Source of the DNA: Argyresthia goedartella
Taxonomy: Eukaryota > Arthropoda > Insecta > Lepidoptera > Argyresthiidae
DNA length: 64,000 bases
Direction of reading: 5' to 3'
Assembly: GCA_949825045.1 (NCBI GenBank)
Contig: OX463816.1
Location: forward strand, 14,131,579-14,195,578
Both the position numbers and the translations under genes were made by a program. The notes beneath the pieces were generated by a model. It worked only from the letters and a program-made list of their open reading frames with translations, ran no database searches and was not told the DNA's origin. Every line of letters starts with the position of its first letter. Positions within the stretch are counted from its first letter, which is position 1. Shown piece by piece: positions 51,318 through 61,704 of the stretch.

Positions 51318-52625
51318 TGAGGTTCCGTACCCGAAGTCAAACAGGACCTTATACCAGGGCCTCGACACTCGCTCAAGGCCGCGAGTTATTTGCCTGCTCA
51401 CTCGCGTACCCCCGCGGGAAAACAATATCACAGGGCTGCAGGCCGCTTGCCCGAACGCAGGGCGTGCGGAAGAGGGTACAATTAGTTTAATTCTATTGAT
51501 TTTCCTTCACTTTGCCCTTGTTTTCCGTTTCAATCCTTACTAAAATTATTTACAATATTCAGACTATTTTCAACTCTGTGCAACCCTAGCGCATACTGCT
51601 CAACGAAGTAAGCAGACTAACGTCGCGCGGTTGGTAGAGCGTTATAATAGACATATTTTTGCTTGCAGTGTACTCCAAAAAATATTATAAAAAATACGCT
51701 ATTATAGCCTAGGTATTTTTGCTTTTGTAGGACTGTGATGTATCTGTTACGAAGTAACTATTATCTCATCTGTGCTTATACTAAGGCTCCGCTGTCTGTC
51801 AGCGGCTTCATCTCATGAACCGTAATAGGTAGAGAGTTTAATTTTTCTCTTGTTTATGTTAGCCATTTTAAATAATCATGTCCTAAGAGGATAAATTTTA
51901 CTGTTAGATAACCCAGCAAGCAAATGTTCTTCCTCTTAAAAAAGCAACTTTCACTATTTTTGACAGCTATCACATGTTTTGATAGCTGTCACTCTTTTAT
52001 ATAGCTCTCACTATTTTTGAAAGTTGGAACTAATTTTGCCAGGTATCACTATTTTTGAATTTTTTACAAGTTTCGCTATTTTGACAGCTGTCAAAACAAC
52101 GACATTTTTGACAGGTTTCACTACTTTTGACACCTCAAAAAAGATGTCATCACAAACACATCATAAAAATATTGTTATTATGACGCTTGTCAAAAATTCA
52201 AATATACCTGATACCTGTCAAAATTAGTGCCAACTGTCAAAAATAGTGATAGCTTTATAAAATAGTGACAGTTCTCAAAAAGTGATAGTTGTCAAAATAG
52301 CGACGGATGTCAAAAAAGTGATATAAGAGAAACATCAATAAACAGGAAGGATTTAATATATGCCTGCCGAATTAACGGTTTCTATTTAACAATAATAAAA
52401 TTTCCTTTGAGAACACTGGTTATCTGAAATGGTTTTTTCACAGGAAAAAGGGAAAAAAATCACAGAATGTGTATTTTTGCTGCCCCTACAGCAACTAATA
52501 ATAAACTACATGCGTTTTAAAAATTTACGAGGGGCCCAATACTTAAAACGTGTTTTTTTGCGCTGTTAACTTGTACGATAGTGCCTTTGATGTGCGGATC
52601 CGACTCGCACTTGCCCGGTTACAGC
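51318..52625 (+). repeat. Broken copy of the GGGTTCCGTACC-family repeat
   Basis: GAGGTTCCGTACCCGAAG (51319), then CTAAGGCTCCGCTGTCTGTC with TCTCATGAACCGTAATAGGT (51780-51832), and the end CCGACTCGCACTTGCCCGGT (52600-52620). These are the same landmarks as the complete copies, with other sequences between them. Confidence 0.6.
51945..52325. repeat. Two-armed cluster of TGACAG/CTGTCA motifs
   Basis: The left half has repeated CACTATTTTTGACAG-type units (TTTCACTATTTTTGACAGCT at 51951, TGATAGCTGTCACT, ATTTTGACAGCTGTCAAAAC near 52079, TTTTTGACAGGTTTCACTAC). The right half (52190-52325) has the reverse form GTCAAAAATAGTGATAG at least five times. The centre is ~52150. About 20-30 bp spacing, irregular. 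Confidence 0.8.
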
Positions 52626-53344
52626 AACTTGCAGTGGCGGGCCTACCTTAGAGGCAATTAAGCACTGCCTACCCGGCTTGGGCTATCAGCTATCCTAGCC
52701 ATAAATCCTTCATGTGCCTATCAATCTACTAAAATAAAACTTTATTTTCCACCAACTTATATAAGGAAACCAAAAATAGTTCAATAAAATTAACAAACAT
52801 TCATATAGAAACTAAACACCGTAAATTCGTCAGCCCGCGCGAATTAAACACAAAACGAAAGACGACCCGACTCCGCTCCGCGCACACCGCTCGCTGTCGT
52901 CCGATGACCCCTAGGAATAATTTATGCGTGCCTCCAAAATCTTCTGCCGCTTCCAAGCAAGAACGGGACTAGCGCAAGGACTTGAAATAAGCATGCTTTT
53001 TGCTTATACTGATAAGATGATGCTGTATCTTAGTGTATTTAATCCAATACGCTTTCACAATAGTCAATAAGATATGAGATAGAATCGAGCGCGCAGTGGA
53101 ATTTACGCTATTAATTTTGTTTGTTTTCGATCGGAGGCGGGACGATGCAAATACCCGAATTATTCACGAAGCCATCCGACCAGAATAATAGTGCTAGAAA
53201 ACGTTCAACATTTTTATTTGGCCATCGTATTCAAATTGCACAGCAGAGGGCGCATTTCTTCTTATGTTAGATAGTGTTATCTTGTTTATTTATTTGTGTG
53301 TTGCGATTGTGAGTGTAAAATGGGTGAAAATACGAGTTTATCAT
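52626..53344. other. No gene recognised
   Basis: Noncoding. A CG-richer patch near 52840-52910 (CCCGACTCCGCTCCGCGCAC) has no recognisable ORF. Confidence 0.5.
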
Positions 53345-53397
53345 GGATCCTCTTTACATATCTCGCATGTATACACCATGCGAGACATGTAAAGAGG
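53345..53397. repeat. 23-bp hairpin, 7-nt loop, one mismatch
   Basis: ATCCTCTTTACATATCTCGC (plus ATG), loop TATACAC, then CATGCGAGACATGTAAAGAG (plus GAT). The single mismatch is T/C in the middle. Confidence 0.95.
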
Positions 53398-53427
53398 ATG
53401 TGTGCTTGGAGAAGGCGAAAATGTGTC

Positions 53428-53970
53428 AGTTTCATAACTTTTCCTTCGCGATGAAAGCAAACATTATTGAAAAATGGCGGTGTACTCCGGCAATCAAATT
53501 TACCCAAAAGATCACGTTACTAGACAGTTTCAATGCAGTACCTACGATAGATATAGTTGGCTAGCCGGCTGTGCTCAAACCAGTAAGCTATTTTACTCAA
53601 ACAAAGCAAGTAATGTGCTCATTATTTTGACAACCTTCTTTGAGCAAAGTCGACATTGCCGCGCTACTTGGAGGAGCCAGAAAAGGTGCCGGCAAATTTC
53701 ATAACTTTTCCTTCGCGATGAAAGCAAAGATTATTGAAAAATGGCGGTGAACTCCGGCAATCACATTAACCCAAAAGATCACGTTACTAGACAGTTTCAA
53801 TGCAGTACTACGATAGATATATATGGCTAGCCGGCTGTGCTCACACCAGTAAGTTATTTTACTCAAAGAAAGCAAGTAATGTGCTCATTATTTTGACAAC
53901 CTTCTTTGAGCAAAGTCGACATTGCCGCGCTACTTGGAGGAGCCAGAAAAGGTGCCGGCAATTTCCTGTG
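53428..53970. repeat. Tandem duplication, unit ~268 bp
   Basis: Unit 1 (53428-53697) and unit 2 (53697-53963) share TTTCATAACTTTTCCTTCGC, GATCACGTTACTAGACAGTT, TGGCTAGCCGGCTGTGCTCA and GCGCTACTTGGAGGAGCCAG in order with few differences. A smaller duplication (GGCAATTTCCTGTGAAAATC) follows at 53958-54022. No convincing coding frame survives in both units. Confidence 0.9.
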
Positions 53971-54281
53971 AAAATCCATTACTGTCGTGTTTTAGCCACC
54001 GGCAATTTCCTGTGAAAATCCATGATTGTCGAGCTTTGTTTCAAAAATGGTAAAAAAGGTAGTGTAAGAAATCAGAATTTGGTTATGTGTGACAAAAAAA
54101 AAGAGCTTGAGATCTTCTTGCCACTCTCAATTTTCTTTCCAATATTTTGTTGGGTGCCAAAACAATGGTGAAAAATTAATACCAAATACAAATACCAAAC
54201 ACCGCACCAGCATTAACACAAACTAATATCAGTAATATAAACCCTGGAAAGGCAGTCTTAAATTTTAGTAACTGTACATTT

Positions 54282-57156
54282 GAGGCTATCAGCGCAAAAG
54301 TGGTGTAACCCCAGATTTCGTCTTTTGAGATAATGAGGAGTTAAAATTTGGTTGAAATGTTTTTTAATTTAGTTTGATCTATGTTTTTTTTATAATTGTT
54401 TTTTAAATAATTTTATAAAAAGATCCCTTAAATCTACAATATTTGTGTACTTTTGTGATAATTAAGCTTAAAAATTACAAAAAAAAGTGGGTTACACCAC
54501 TTCTGTATTTATCATATTTTGGTTCAATTTTAAATAATAAAAAGGTTACACCAAATAAAGACAAGTTTAATACGAATATAATCAAAATAGTACCACATTT
54601 TTATACGTCCATGACAACAAGGTTTATTCTTCATCTGTCTCATCATAATACGCTTCATCTCGGACCATGTTTGAGCTATTTAGGTTATTATAAAAAGTGT
54701 GATGAACTGGTGGGATGAACTGCAACAATTCAAGAAGATCTTTCTTCTTTTTTTCAGCGATGGTTGGTTTTTCCAATGCATCGAGATGTGTTATAGTCAC
54801 TGACTGCCGTTTTTTTACACTGACTTCATTGAAGAGGACTTCTTCATTATTCGAATATTTGTAGAAAATTGAAAATGGATGAAATTCATGGAATTTCAAC
54901 CACTGAATTTTCAACCATTCTACCTTGCTGTTATCAAGCGAAATTTTTCTGTTAGTTATATTTTTTTCCAGTGATTTCGAGGAAAAAAAATCACTAGCTG
55001 TCATTCTTATTATTTTGAATGGTTGTGACTTTCGAGCTGTTTTAATTACTTCGAGCCAGTTCTCTGGAATGTATATTTCTTTGAAATATTTTTTATTCTT
55101 CTCTATTAGACCAAAATCTTGGTCGCATGGTAAGTATGAATGCCCACTGACCAAAAATTTATGATCTATTTGTTCAACAGTAAAGTCCGGATGAGATACC
55201 ACATACTGACAAAACAACGACAACTTTATGTTTCTATTCTGTCCCCCGCATTGGTCAGAATACATGATTACTTTTTTAGTAGTCACATATTTTTTAAAAA
55301 AGTACAGCAAGCATGATCCAATTTCTTGCGGTCCTCTTGAAGCATCTGACTCATCCCAAACAAACATGTAGGCATCATCTGTCCCCATGTTGTGAATCCC
55401 AAAGCAAAAAGTCCAAAGCTGTCTTTTGTAATACGATATTCCAGTAGTCAACACGGGAGTAGGTAGGGTTTTCATTAAGTCAAAGGTGATTACAGTGATG
55501 TCAGTTGATGATTTTGCCAAAGCCGTATCTTCTTGTAATCCCTCTCTGGCACTGTCTGCTTTCCTCTGGTGTAATTCTTGTTCACGTTGCAATTCTTGTT
55601 TTAGCTCTTCACTCTCAGCACATTTAATTTTGTTGTTGAAGAGATCACATTTCTTGCAAGAATCACTAATGGGTGCATGGAATCGTAGATTAAAACATTC
55701 ATTGAAAACTTTACTGAATATGAATTTTGAAACAGCTTCAAGTTTATAAATATTTTCATAAATAGAATACATTCGTCCAAGGCTCAGGTCCGGTGAAAGA
55801 AATCTCCTATTCTCACTTTTATGTCTGGTATAATGAGACTCATAGACTGGAAACCGGCTAATGAATTCTTTTACCTCTGTGATCTTGTTGTCTGGTGTTT
55901 TGTTTACAGAACTCTGTCGACCTCTCTGATCAACAGGTGGAACAGTTTCCATACTTTTATGCTTCAGCACCCTAGTTACACGACCATCAGAAACTTGAAA
56001 AGTTTTTAGGAAGAATTTCTTACACACCTGAAATTCAACACCATCATTACCCAATAAATGATAAATGTTTGTTTTTTTCCTTCTTGATTCCTCTCTTCCT
56101 GTGTAACTTCTGCATTTGTTTGTCACTCTAACTAATGACAACAGTAATGCATTCTGCAATGCAAAATTTGCCAATTCGTAAAAGCTTCTGAATATTTCCA
56201 GCTGTCGTTCCTCATTTATTTTTAGATGACATTTTTTAGGACATGGACATTCGCCTGTTGTAGGTGTCTTCGCAGGAACAATGGTCTTTTTGTGGTTTTC
56301 ATATTGTTCCCCTTTTGCTCGTTTCAATTTACGAATATTTCGCTGCCAAGTCTGTGACCTTTTCACACGCTTTCTACTTTTGAGGACAGGAGTTTCATTT
56401 ATAGTTTCAGCTGCTGACGTGCTTATTTGATCTTCTGCCGTTGTCGAACTAGACGTGCTTGGTAGTGGCAGTTGTAAAGCCGTGGCTGAACTGGTTCTGC
56501 TTTGTTGGACTTCTTCAGAATCATCGTTGCATGATGAGGGCGCAGGAGATGGTAGATATACAGGGCCAAAATCTTCAAAATCTCCAGTTGAACTGGTTCT
56601 GCTTTGTTGGACGTCTTCTTCAGAGTCATCGTTGCATGATGAGGGCGCAGGAGATGGTAGATATTCTGAGCCAGAATCTTCAAAATCTCCAACTGTAACC
56701 AGCATTGATTCGGTAAGCAAAACAGTTCCTACCTAAACGTTTGCAATAAATAATACATTTGAACTTACCTGAAGTCGTACCATCTCCTTCGTCCATGGTT
56801 TATTCACAATATAATAATTCGTTTGATGGGGTATTTCAGATAAAAAAACAATAAATCGTCGTTTTTAGCCTCTCAATTTTTGAATTATACCATACTGACA
56901 GGTCACAGTTTTGACGTAAGCCACAGACAAACACAGTGTTGCCCTAATGCAAAAGTGGTGTATTCAGCTTACACCACTCTTGCACTTTATTACTTGGCTG
57001 TAACGCCCGGTGCAAGAACAATGTTTCTAGCGCCATCTGTTTTTGGATACAAAAAGGTGGCTTACTCCAATATTGCACTGAAAGGTTATATTGTAAACAA
57101 TGCATTTTACACCAGAACAGGAAACAACATAAATTGTGGGTTGCGCTGATAGCCTC
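54282..57156 (-). mobile_element. Complete cut-and-paste transposon, 2875 bp, 4-bp duplication
   Basis: 16-bp perfect TIRs (GAGGCTATCAGCGCAA at 54282-54297, inverse at 57141-57156) with ATTT on both outer sides (54278-54281, 57157-57160). Subterminal TTACACCAC / GTGGTGTAA motifs occur near both ends (54299, 54490, 54543; 56954, 56970). The transposase lies inside on the minus strand. A 4-bp duplication fits Sola-type elements, though I assign the superfamily only tentatively. Confidence 0.9.
54624..56796 (-). CDS. Intact transposase, DUF7869-like / Sola-like
   Basis: The long frame (56720-54624, ~698 codons) lacks an ATG at its first codon. A short upstream exon 56796-56769 (MDEGDGTTS) with donor CAG|GTAAG and acceptor GGTAG| at 56729 would join in frame through a 40-nt intron. 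The alternative is the Met at residue 6 of the long frame. N terminus: two ~33-residue acidic repeats (GDFEDSG.EYLPSPAPSS type). Then a basic region (KSRKRVKRSQTWQRNIRKLK), a Cys cluster CPCPKKC, a DNA-binding-like middle, CKKC, and TVITFDLMKTLPTP. Next come MYSDQCGGQNRNIKLSLFCQ and LPCDQDFGLIEKNKKY, motifs of the widespread insect DUF7869 transposase-like proteins, probably holding catalytic acidic residues. No stops, so possibly active. The superfamily name is an inference. Confidence 0.85.
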
Positions 57157-57160
57157 ATTT

Positions 57161-58419
57161 ACAAATTGTCATTTTATTAAATAAATGAATACAAGGTATA
57201 ATAAGCTGGTTTTATTTAATTACTCGCTTTATTTGAGTAAAGTACTATACAAGCCTTGGTCCACAATGACTACACTGCTGGCCACAATATGAAGGCCTCG
57301 AGCTTAGCTTAGCTACGCTCTCAGCCTAAAAGCTTGGTTAACATTGCAGCCTTTGATGTCCGCGCTATAAAAGCTTTACTCCAGCTTGTCTATCAAAGGC
57401 TGCAATGCTGATCGCGCTGTGTAGGCCTTGTGCTGTGCTTTCGGCCACCAACAGTGCGACCAGCAACGCAGTCATTACAGAGACCGCGACAGTAATATAC
57501 TATTGTTTTCAGTGTTCGGATATCTTATAACTGACATGTTATGTTGCTCAATCACTTACTGGATATCTGAGGTGGCAGAAATTCGTCACGAAGATACAAA
57601 TTTTGTCTTAAGCCGCCGGAAGCCAATTTTGAGGTCGGTAAATTATAATTTTACATACATTAATATTATCTTCCTACTAGTGCCTACCCAAAGAAATAGG
57701 CCAGAGCACGCCATGTATATTATGTACCTCTGCGAACTAGACCTCGCAAGCGTCACAGGAAAATTGCGTTTTTTTATTATTTCTACCCCTCACACCCCAG
57801 ACCTCTTAATGTTTATCGGATGAAAAAGTGAAATTATAATAACAACAAATAACCCGGCTGAATTTTCTTATCTTATCAAACTTGTGAATGCGCCTGTTTA
57901 CTTACATGGAGTATGAAAGTTGCCGCACCAATAACTTTGGGACCACATAGTTTCACCATTTAAAAAAAGTGAATCGACGAAAAAATTCATTTCATTATCG
58001 AACCTGCTCACAATTTCGCGAGAATCTGTCGAGAAACCCGACTGGTAGAGAAAAAAAGCCGGAAATCTGGCATACGAAAGGATTTTTGCCCAAGCTAGCT
58101 TCGCTTGCTTAGTCAATTACTTACTGTTTTCTATTCAAGTGGCAGTAATATTAAACAGAGATTGAAAACCTTGATTTATGATACAATTTTGGAATTCCCC
58201 ATTCATCATCCTTACCAAATTGGCCCATGGTGTTCTCGGATGTTTATCTAAATGGCTCACCTCGTAACTGAACAATAGTAGCCAAGCAGTAAAAATTGGC
58301 TGCTTCCACTCTCAATTTGTGCCAGTTCCCTCGGGAGTTCCCCAAGGATCGCCCTTGGGTCCTCTTTTATTTAATATTTGTTCATCTTGTTTAAAATTTT
58401 CACGCTTTCTTATGTATAT
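57161..58419. other. Noncoding with foldback and repeat fragments
   Basis: 57337-57409 is an imperfect foldback (ACATTGCAGCCTTTGATG ... ATCAAAGGCTGCAATGCTG). 57885-57955 matches the inner block of the GGGTTCCGTACC repeats. 58319-58370 reads VPSGVPQGSPLGPLLFNI, an RT motif from a LINE scrap. No host gene. Confidence 0.6.
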
Positions 58420-58490
58420 GTCACCGGAAAATAATACGATCCGCAAGTTTATAAATTTCCTAATATTTTTTCCGCAAGTTTATAAATATA

Positions 58491-58525
58491 CTAACCTAAC
58501 CTAACCTAACCTAACATAACCTAAC
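58491..58525. repeat. (CTAAC)n telomere-type tract, left
   Basis: Seven near-perfect CTAAC units (one CATAAC variant), equal to the insect TTAGG telomere repeat on minus. Followed by a 13-T run. Confidence 0.95.
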
Positions 58526-59669
58526 TTTTTTTTTTTTTGACCACTGGTGACACGCACCGGAACTGTCCCCAGCACCCAGGGAGGAAGCATCTCAACTTCC
58601 TCCCACTTCACGACGGGACCGGCCACAACCAATCCCGTCGTAAGCTCCTCGCGGCGCACTGTTGCGATCAAGGGCCCCCGCCCCGACCGCTTGCGACCGC
58701 CAGCGACCGCCCTGGGAGAGCTTCAGGTGCCCTCTCAGTCGTCGTCTTGGAGTCATAAGCGTTCAGAGTTAGAAGTCTGAACGCCCATAACTCCGGTTCC
58801 CTTTTAGGGGCCTCTTACGCCAAGCAGGGATTACTGTAGATGTATTCTTTCTTCCGACCTACAGGGATAGCCATAAGGCTCAAAGGCGGCCCACGCCACC
58901 GCCCCTGCGTCGTCTGCGCCTACGAGCGGGATCAGCCCTCTCCCGATCCCGCTCCGCGTCCTCCTTCTGGAGCATTACTGCTTCGCAGAAGGAGACCACT
59001 GCGCTCCACGACTCTTGATCCGCTAGCATAGCCGCAACTACTGCTGGCGGAGAGAGGTCTCGCCCGATCCGGGCCACCAGGACTTCTCGCTCGGAGGCCC
59101 ACGCGGGGCATTCCTCCAGCGCTGGGCTGAGTCCTGGTCGCTCCCGCAATGGTGACACTGCGCCGTCGGTTCGCGTCCGATCCGATACAGGTACTCACCG
59201 AAACAACCGTGTCCGGTAAGCACCTGCGTCAGGCGGAAGGTGGCGTACGTCTTTCTTTCGAGCCAGGCTTCGAGGTTCGGCAGGATAGCGCCTACGGCAC
59301 GCTGGCGCAATATCCATGGCTCAGAAAGCCTCTCGCGCCACTTCGCTATTGCGGCTCGCCGCTCTTCCTGCCGCGCCGAATTTCCGTCGGCGTTCTATCC
59401 TCCGCCTCCTCCCGGTGGAGACGCGCATACACCCGCACGTCCATCTCTGCCAGGAGGTCCAGCGGAAGAAAGCGCGCCAGGATAGTGGCCGCCTCAAAGG
59501 ATACCGTCCGGTAACCTCTTGCGATCCGAATGGCCACCTTACGTTGGACGCTACAGAGAGGTGCTCTGTTGCGCCGGACGCCCGTCAGTCGAGGTGACCA
59601 GACGGGCGCCCCGTAAAGGGCCATGGACCGCAGTACGCCCCCGTAGAGGCGGCGGACTCCCTCCTCAAA
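58526..59669 (-). pseudogene. R1/TRAS-like LINE 3' part between telomere-type repeats
   Basis: On minus, the frames at 59672-59346 (LYGAPVWSPRLTGVRRNRAP, YRTVSFEAATILARFLPLD), 59310-59150 (LTGHGCFGEYLYRIGREPTA, then CHHC) and 59158-58880 (LEECPAWASEREVLVARIGR, VSFCEAVMLQKEDAERDRE, Arg-rich end) are successive parts of one R1-clade ORF2 C terminus with its CCHC zinc knuckle. Frames shift between them. A 3' UTR and 13-A tail abut TTAGG-type repeats. TRAS and SART LINEs of moths insert specifically into these repeats. GC-rich, unlike its surroundings. Confidence 0.85.
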
Positions 59670-59700
59670 CATAACCTAACCTAACCTAACCTAGCCTAAT
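59670..59700. repeat. (CTAAC)n telomere-type tract, right
   Basis: ATAACCTAACCTAACCTAAC followed by decaying units (CTAGC, CTAAT), on the 5' side of the LINE. Confidence 0.93.
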
Positions 59701-59947
59701 ATAATCTAGAAGGAAGTTTATAAATTTCCTAGGAAATTTATAAACTTGCGGATCGTATTATTTTCGGGTGACATATATAACACACAAAAATATATATGCC
59801 TGTAACTACAATCAGCGACTGTGACAAACTTCAAGAATATCTGGATTGACTCTCTCGATACTATACAGATAACAGCCTAGATTTAAATGTTAAAAAATGT
59901 CAAGTCCTGACAATAAGCTGGAAAAGAAATCCTTTAAGTTACACATA

Positions 59948-60060
59948 TACCCTCTATGCTTTTTCAGCGAGATATCAGCGTTCGTTTCGATGGCGCAGTC
60001 ATGGCAGATTTTGCCTCACAGATCCTAAAATATAAAGGCTAGTATTTAATCGCAGAATAA
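59948..60060. repeat. Fragment of the ~180-bp repeat family
   Basis: ATGCTTTTTCAGCGAGATAT and TCGATGGCGCAGTCATGG match the units at 62630-63200. Confidence 0.75.
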
Positions 60061-60064
60061 AAAT

Positions 60065-60274
60065 ACTGATTTGCACAGCAAAAAAGGATCAGCAAAAACA
60101 CTTTTTATGTTTTAAAATGTTATGTGTACTCAAGTTTATGTTTTAAGTATTTTTGTTGTACTTGCATGTTCGACCTAACACGAAGGATAAAGGGGGCTTC
60201 GCTTCGCTCACCCCCTTTACCCTTCACCTAAGCTACCGCAGCACTTAGCCCTGATATTTGCTGTGCAAATCAGT
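60065..60274. mobile_element. MITE, ACTGATTTGCACAGCAAA ends, copy 1
   Basis: ACTGATTTGCACAGCAAA at left, TTTGCTGTGCAAATCAGT at right, 210 bp. Contains the CGCTTCGCTCACCCCCTTTA block. Confidence 0.9.
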
Positions 60275-60382
60275 TCATTTCATTTCATTTATTGCATGCA
60301 TGGTCTTATGATGTGCAAGGTAATATTTCCCACATATAAACCTATGTTTTTTTTCGCAAGTATTTAATCGCATATCAAAAAT

Positions 60383-60547
60383 ACTGATTTGCACAGCAAA
60401 AAAGGATTAACGAAAACACTTTTTATGTTTTAAATATTCAATGAGTACTTGAGTTTATGTTTTAAGTATTTTTTGTTGTTCTTACATGTTGAATCTAAAC
60501 CTAAGCTACCGCAGTATTTTGCCCTTATATTTGCTGTGCAAATCAGT
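60383..60547. mobile_element. MITE, ACTGATTTGCACAGCAAA ends, copy 2
   Basis: Same ends, extended by ATCAAAAAT/ATTTTTGAT outside. Lacks the CG-rich CGCTTCGCTCACC block of copy 1. Confidence 0.9.
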
Positions 60548-60584
60548 ATTTTTGATGTGCATGTGTTTAATATTTCCCTTTTTT

Positions 60585-60880
60585 ACCAATTCAATATGTA
60601 ATTTGCCTATTTTTCAGGTCTTTGTAACACTTATTTTCAAAGATTTCCGTGTCCGCGCGGTTATCAGCACAATTTTTCAATAGCACAGCCACGTTCAAAC
60701 GCTTATAACTGTTTAACAATAACTTTAACGAAATCATGGCTTTGGGAATCAACTTTTACAATTTTTACTAAATCTTGGCATAGATTTTTTAAAAAAATAA
60801 CCCAGTGGCTGCGCCATCGAAATGAACCCTCATTGCTCAAATCAGCGCTCTTTAATATAACTAAGTATAATCGTAATCTG
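60585..60880. repeat. Diverged unit of the ~180-bp repeat family
   Basis: ATTTGCCTATTTTTCAGGTC, GATTTCCGTGTCCGCGCGGT and ACGTTCAAACGCTTATAAC match the last unit near 63120-63220. An inverted GGCTGCGCCATCGAAATGAA follows at ~60808. Confidence 0.65.
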
Positions 60881-61336
60881 TATAGCATTTTATAGACGTT
60901 TAAAGATTGGCGTGCTGGCTTCTATACCTACCCTCCATACACTTATATCATAGCTACAACCGGAGCTCAGATACCCTAACAAAAAACCCCTTTTCATTGC
61001 AGGTTCGAACGTAAAAATTAAGGCTTTATTTAAGCATATAGTAGCCCATCGCCGCAGCCATGGAGATTAAGGTTTCCTCACGATGTTTTCTATCACCGTC
61101 AGAACGTCTGTAAAATTTACTTCTGTTAAATGACTTATCCTATTGGTATGTGGTCAGCACCTGATTTGAACTCTCATCTCCTGTATCCTCATGTAATTCT
61201 TACCAACCTATAGCTATAACTTCGAAATTATAATTGGACTATTCATTATAATACATAATATTAATTTATTTCTTTGTTGACTATTGAGGACTATTTCTGG
61301 ACAATTTTTCAGCAATGTCAAATTTCATTTTCATGA

Positions 61337-61386
61337 AGGTTTTTTACGGCTATAATCTTAACCGTTAAATAGCCGTAAAAAAACCT
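61337..61386. repeat. 17-bp hairpin with 14-nt loop
   Basis: AGGTTTTTTACGGCTAT pairs with ATAGCCGTAAAAAAACCT; one extra A/T in the run. Confidence 0.85.
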
Positions 61387-61564
61387 CCTCTTTTACAAAT
61401 CTTTTCAAAGCATTATGTATATACCTACTGTTTTACGGACAAAACTCTATTTCATTCGAGTGAGATTAGATTGACTCCTCTGGGCTCGTGGCCGCGCGAA
61501 GGAAACGCTACTTTGTGCGATGTTACTTCCCTTAATGATATTCTTAGGCATTATACACCAGAAG

Positions 61565-61704
61565 CTCTATTTTTGAATCACTCGCCTCGGAAGCGAGCGC
61601 TCTCCAAGCGACACGATTGGTGGAGCTTAGTTACGTCGAGTGATATGAACCAATCGTTGCGCTTGGCGAGTGCTCGCCACGATGCGAGTGATTCAAAAAT
61701 AGAG
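61565..61704. repeat. 140-bp palindromic MITE
   Basis: CTCTATTTTTGAATCACTCG is exactly mirrored at the right end. Inner arms (GAGCGCTCTCCAAGCGACAC vs inverse GAGCACTCGCCAAGCGCAAC) pair with mismatches to the centre. Confidence 0.9.

Larger units (their letters stand above)
58420..59772. mobile_element. Foldback element with telomeric repeats and a LINE inside
   Basis: The left end GTCACCGGAAAATAATACGA, then TCCGCAAGTTTATAAATTTC, is mirrored by the right end (59728-59772) with one clear difference (CCGG vs CCCG). ATATAT-like flanks. A second CCGCAAGTTTATAAAT copy lies at 58472. Starts with GTCACC like the elements at 10342 and 35037. Confidence 0.85.

Noticed and set aside
57428..57823. 131-residue plus-strand ORF
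   Set aside because: No family resemblance, composition like the flanks, and adjacent foldback and repeat fragments.
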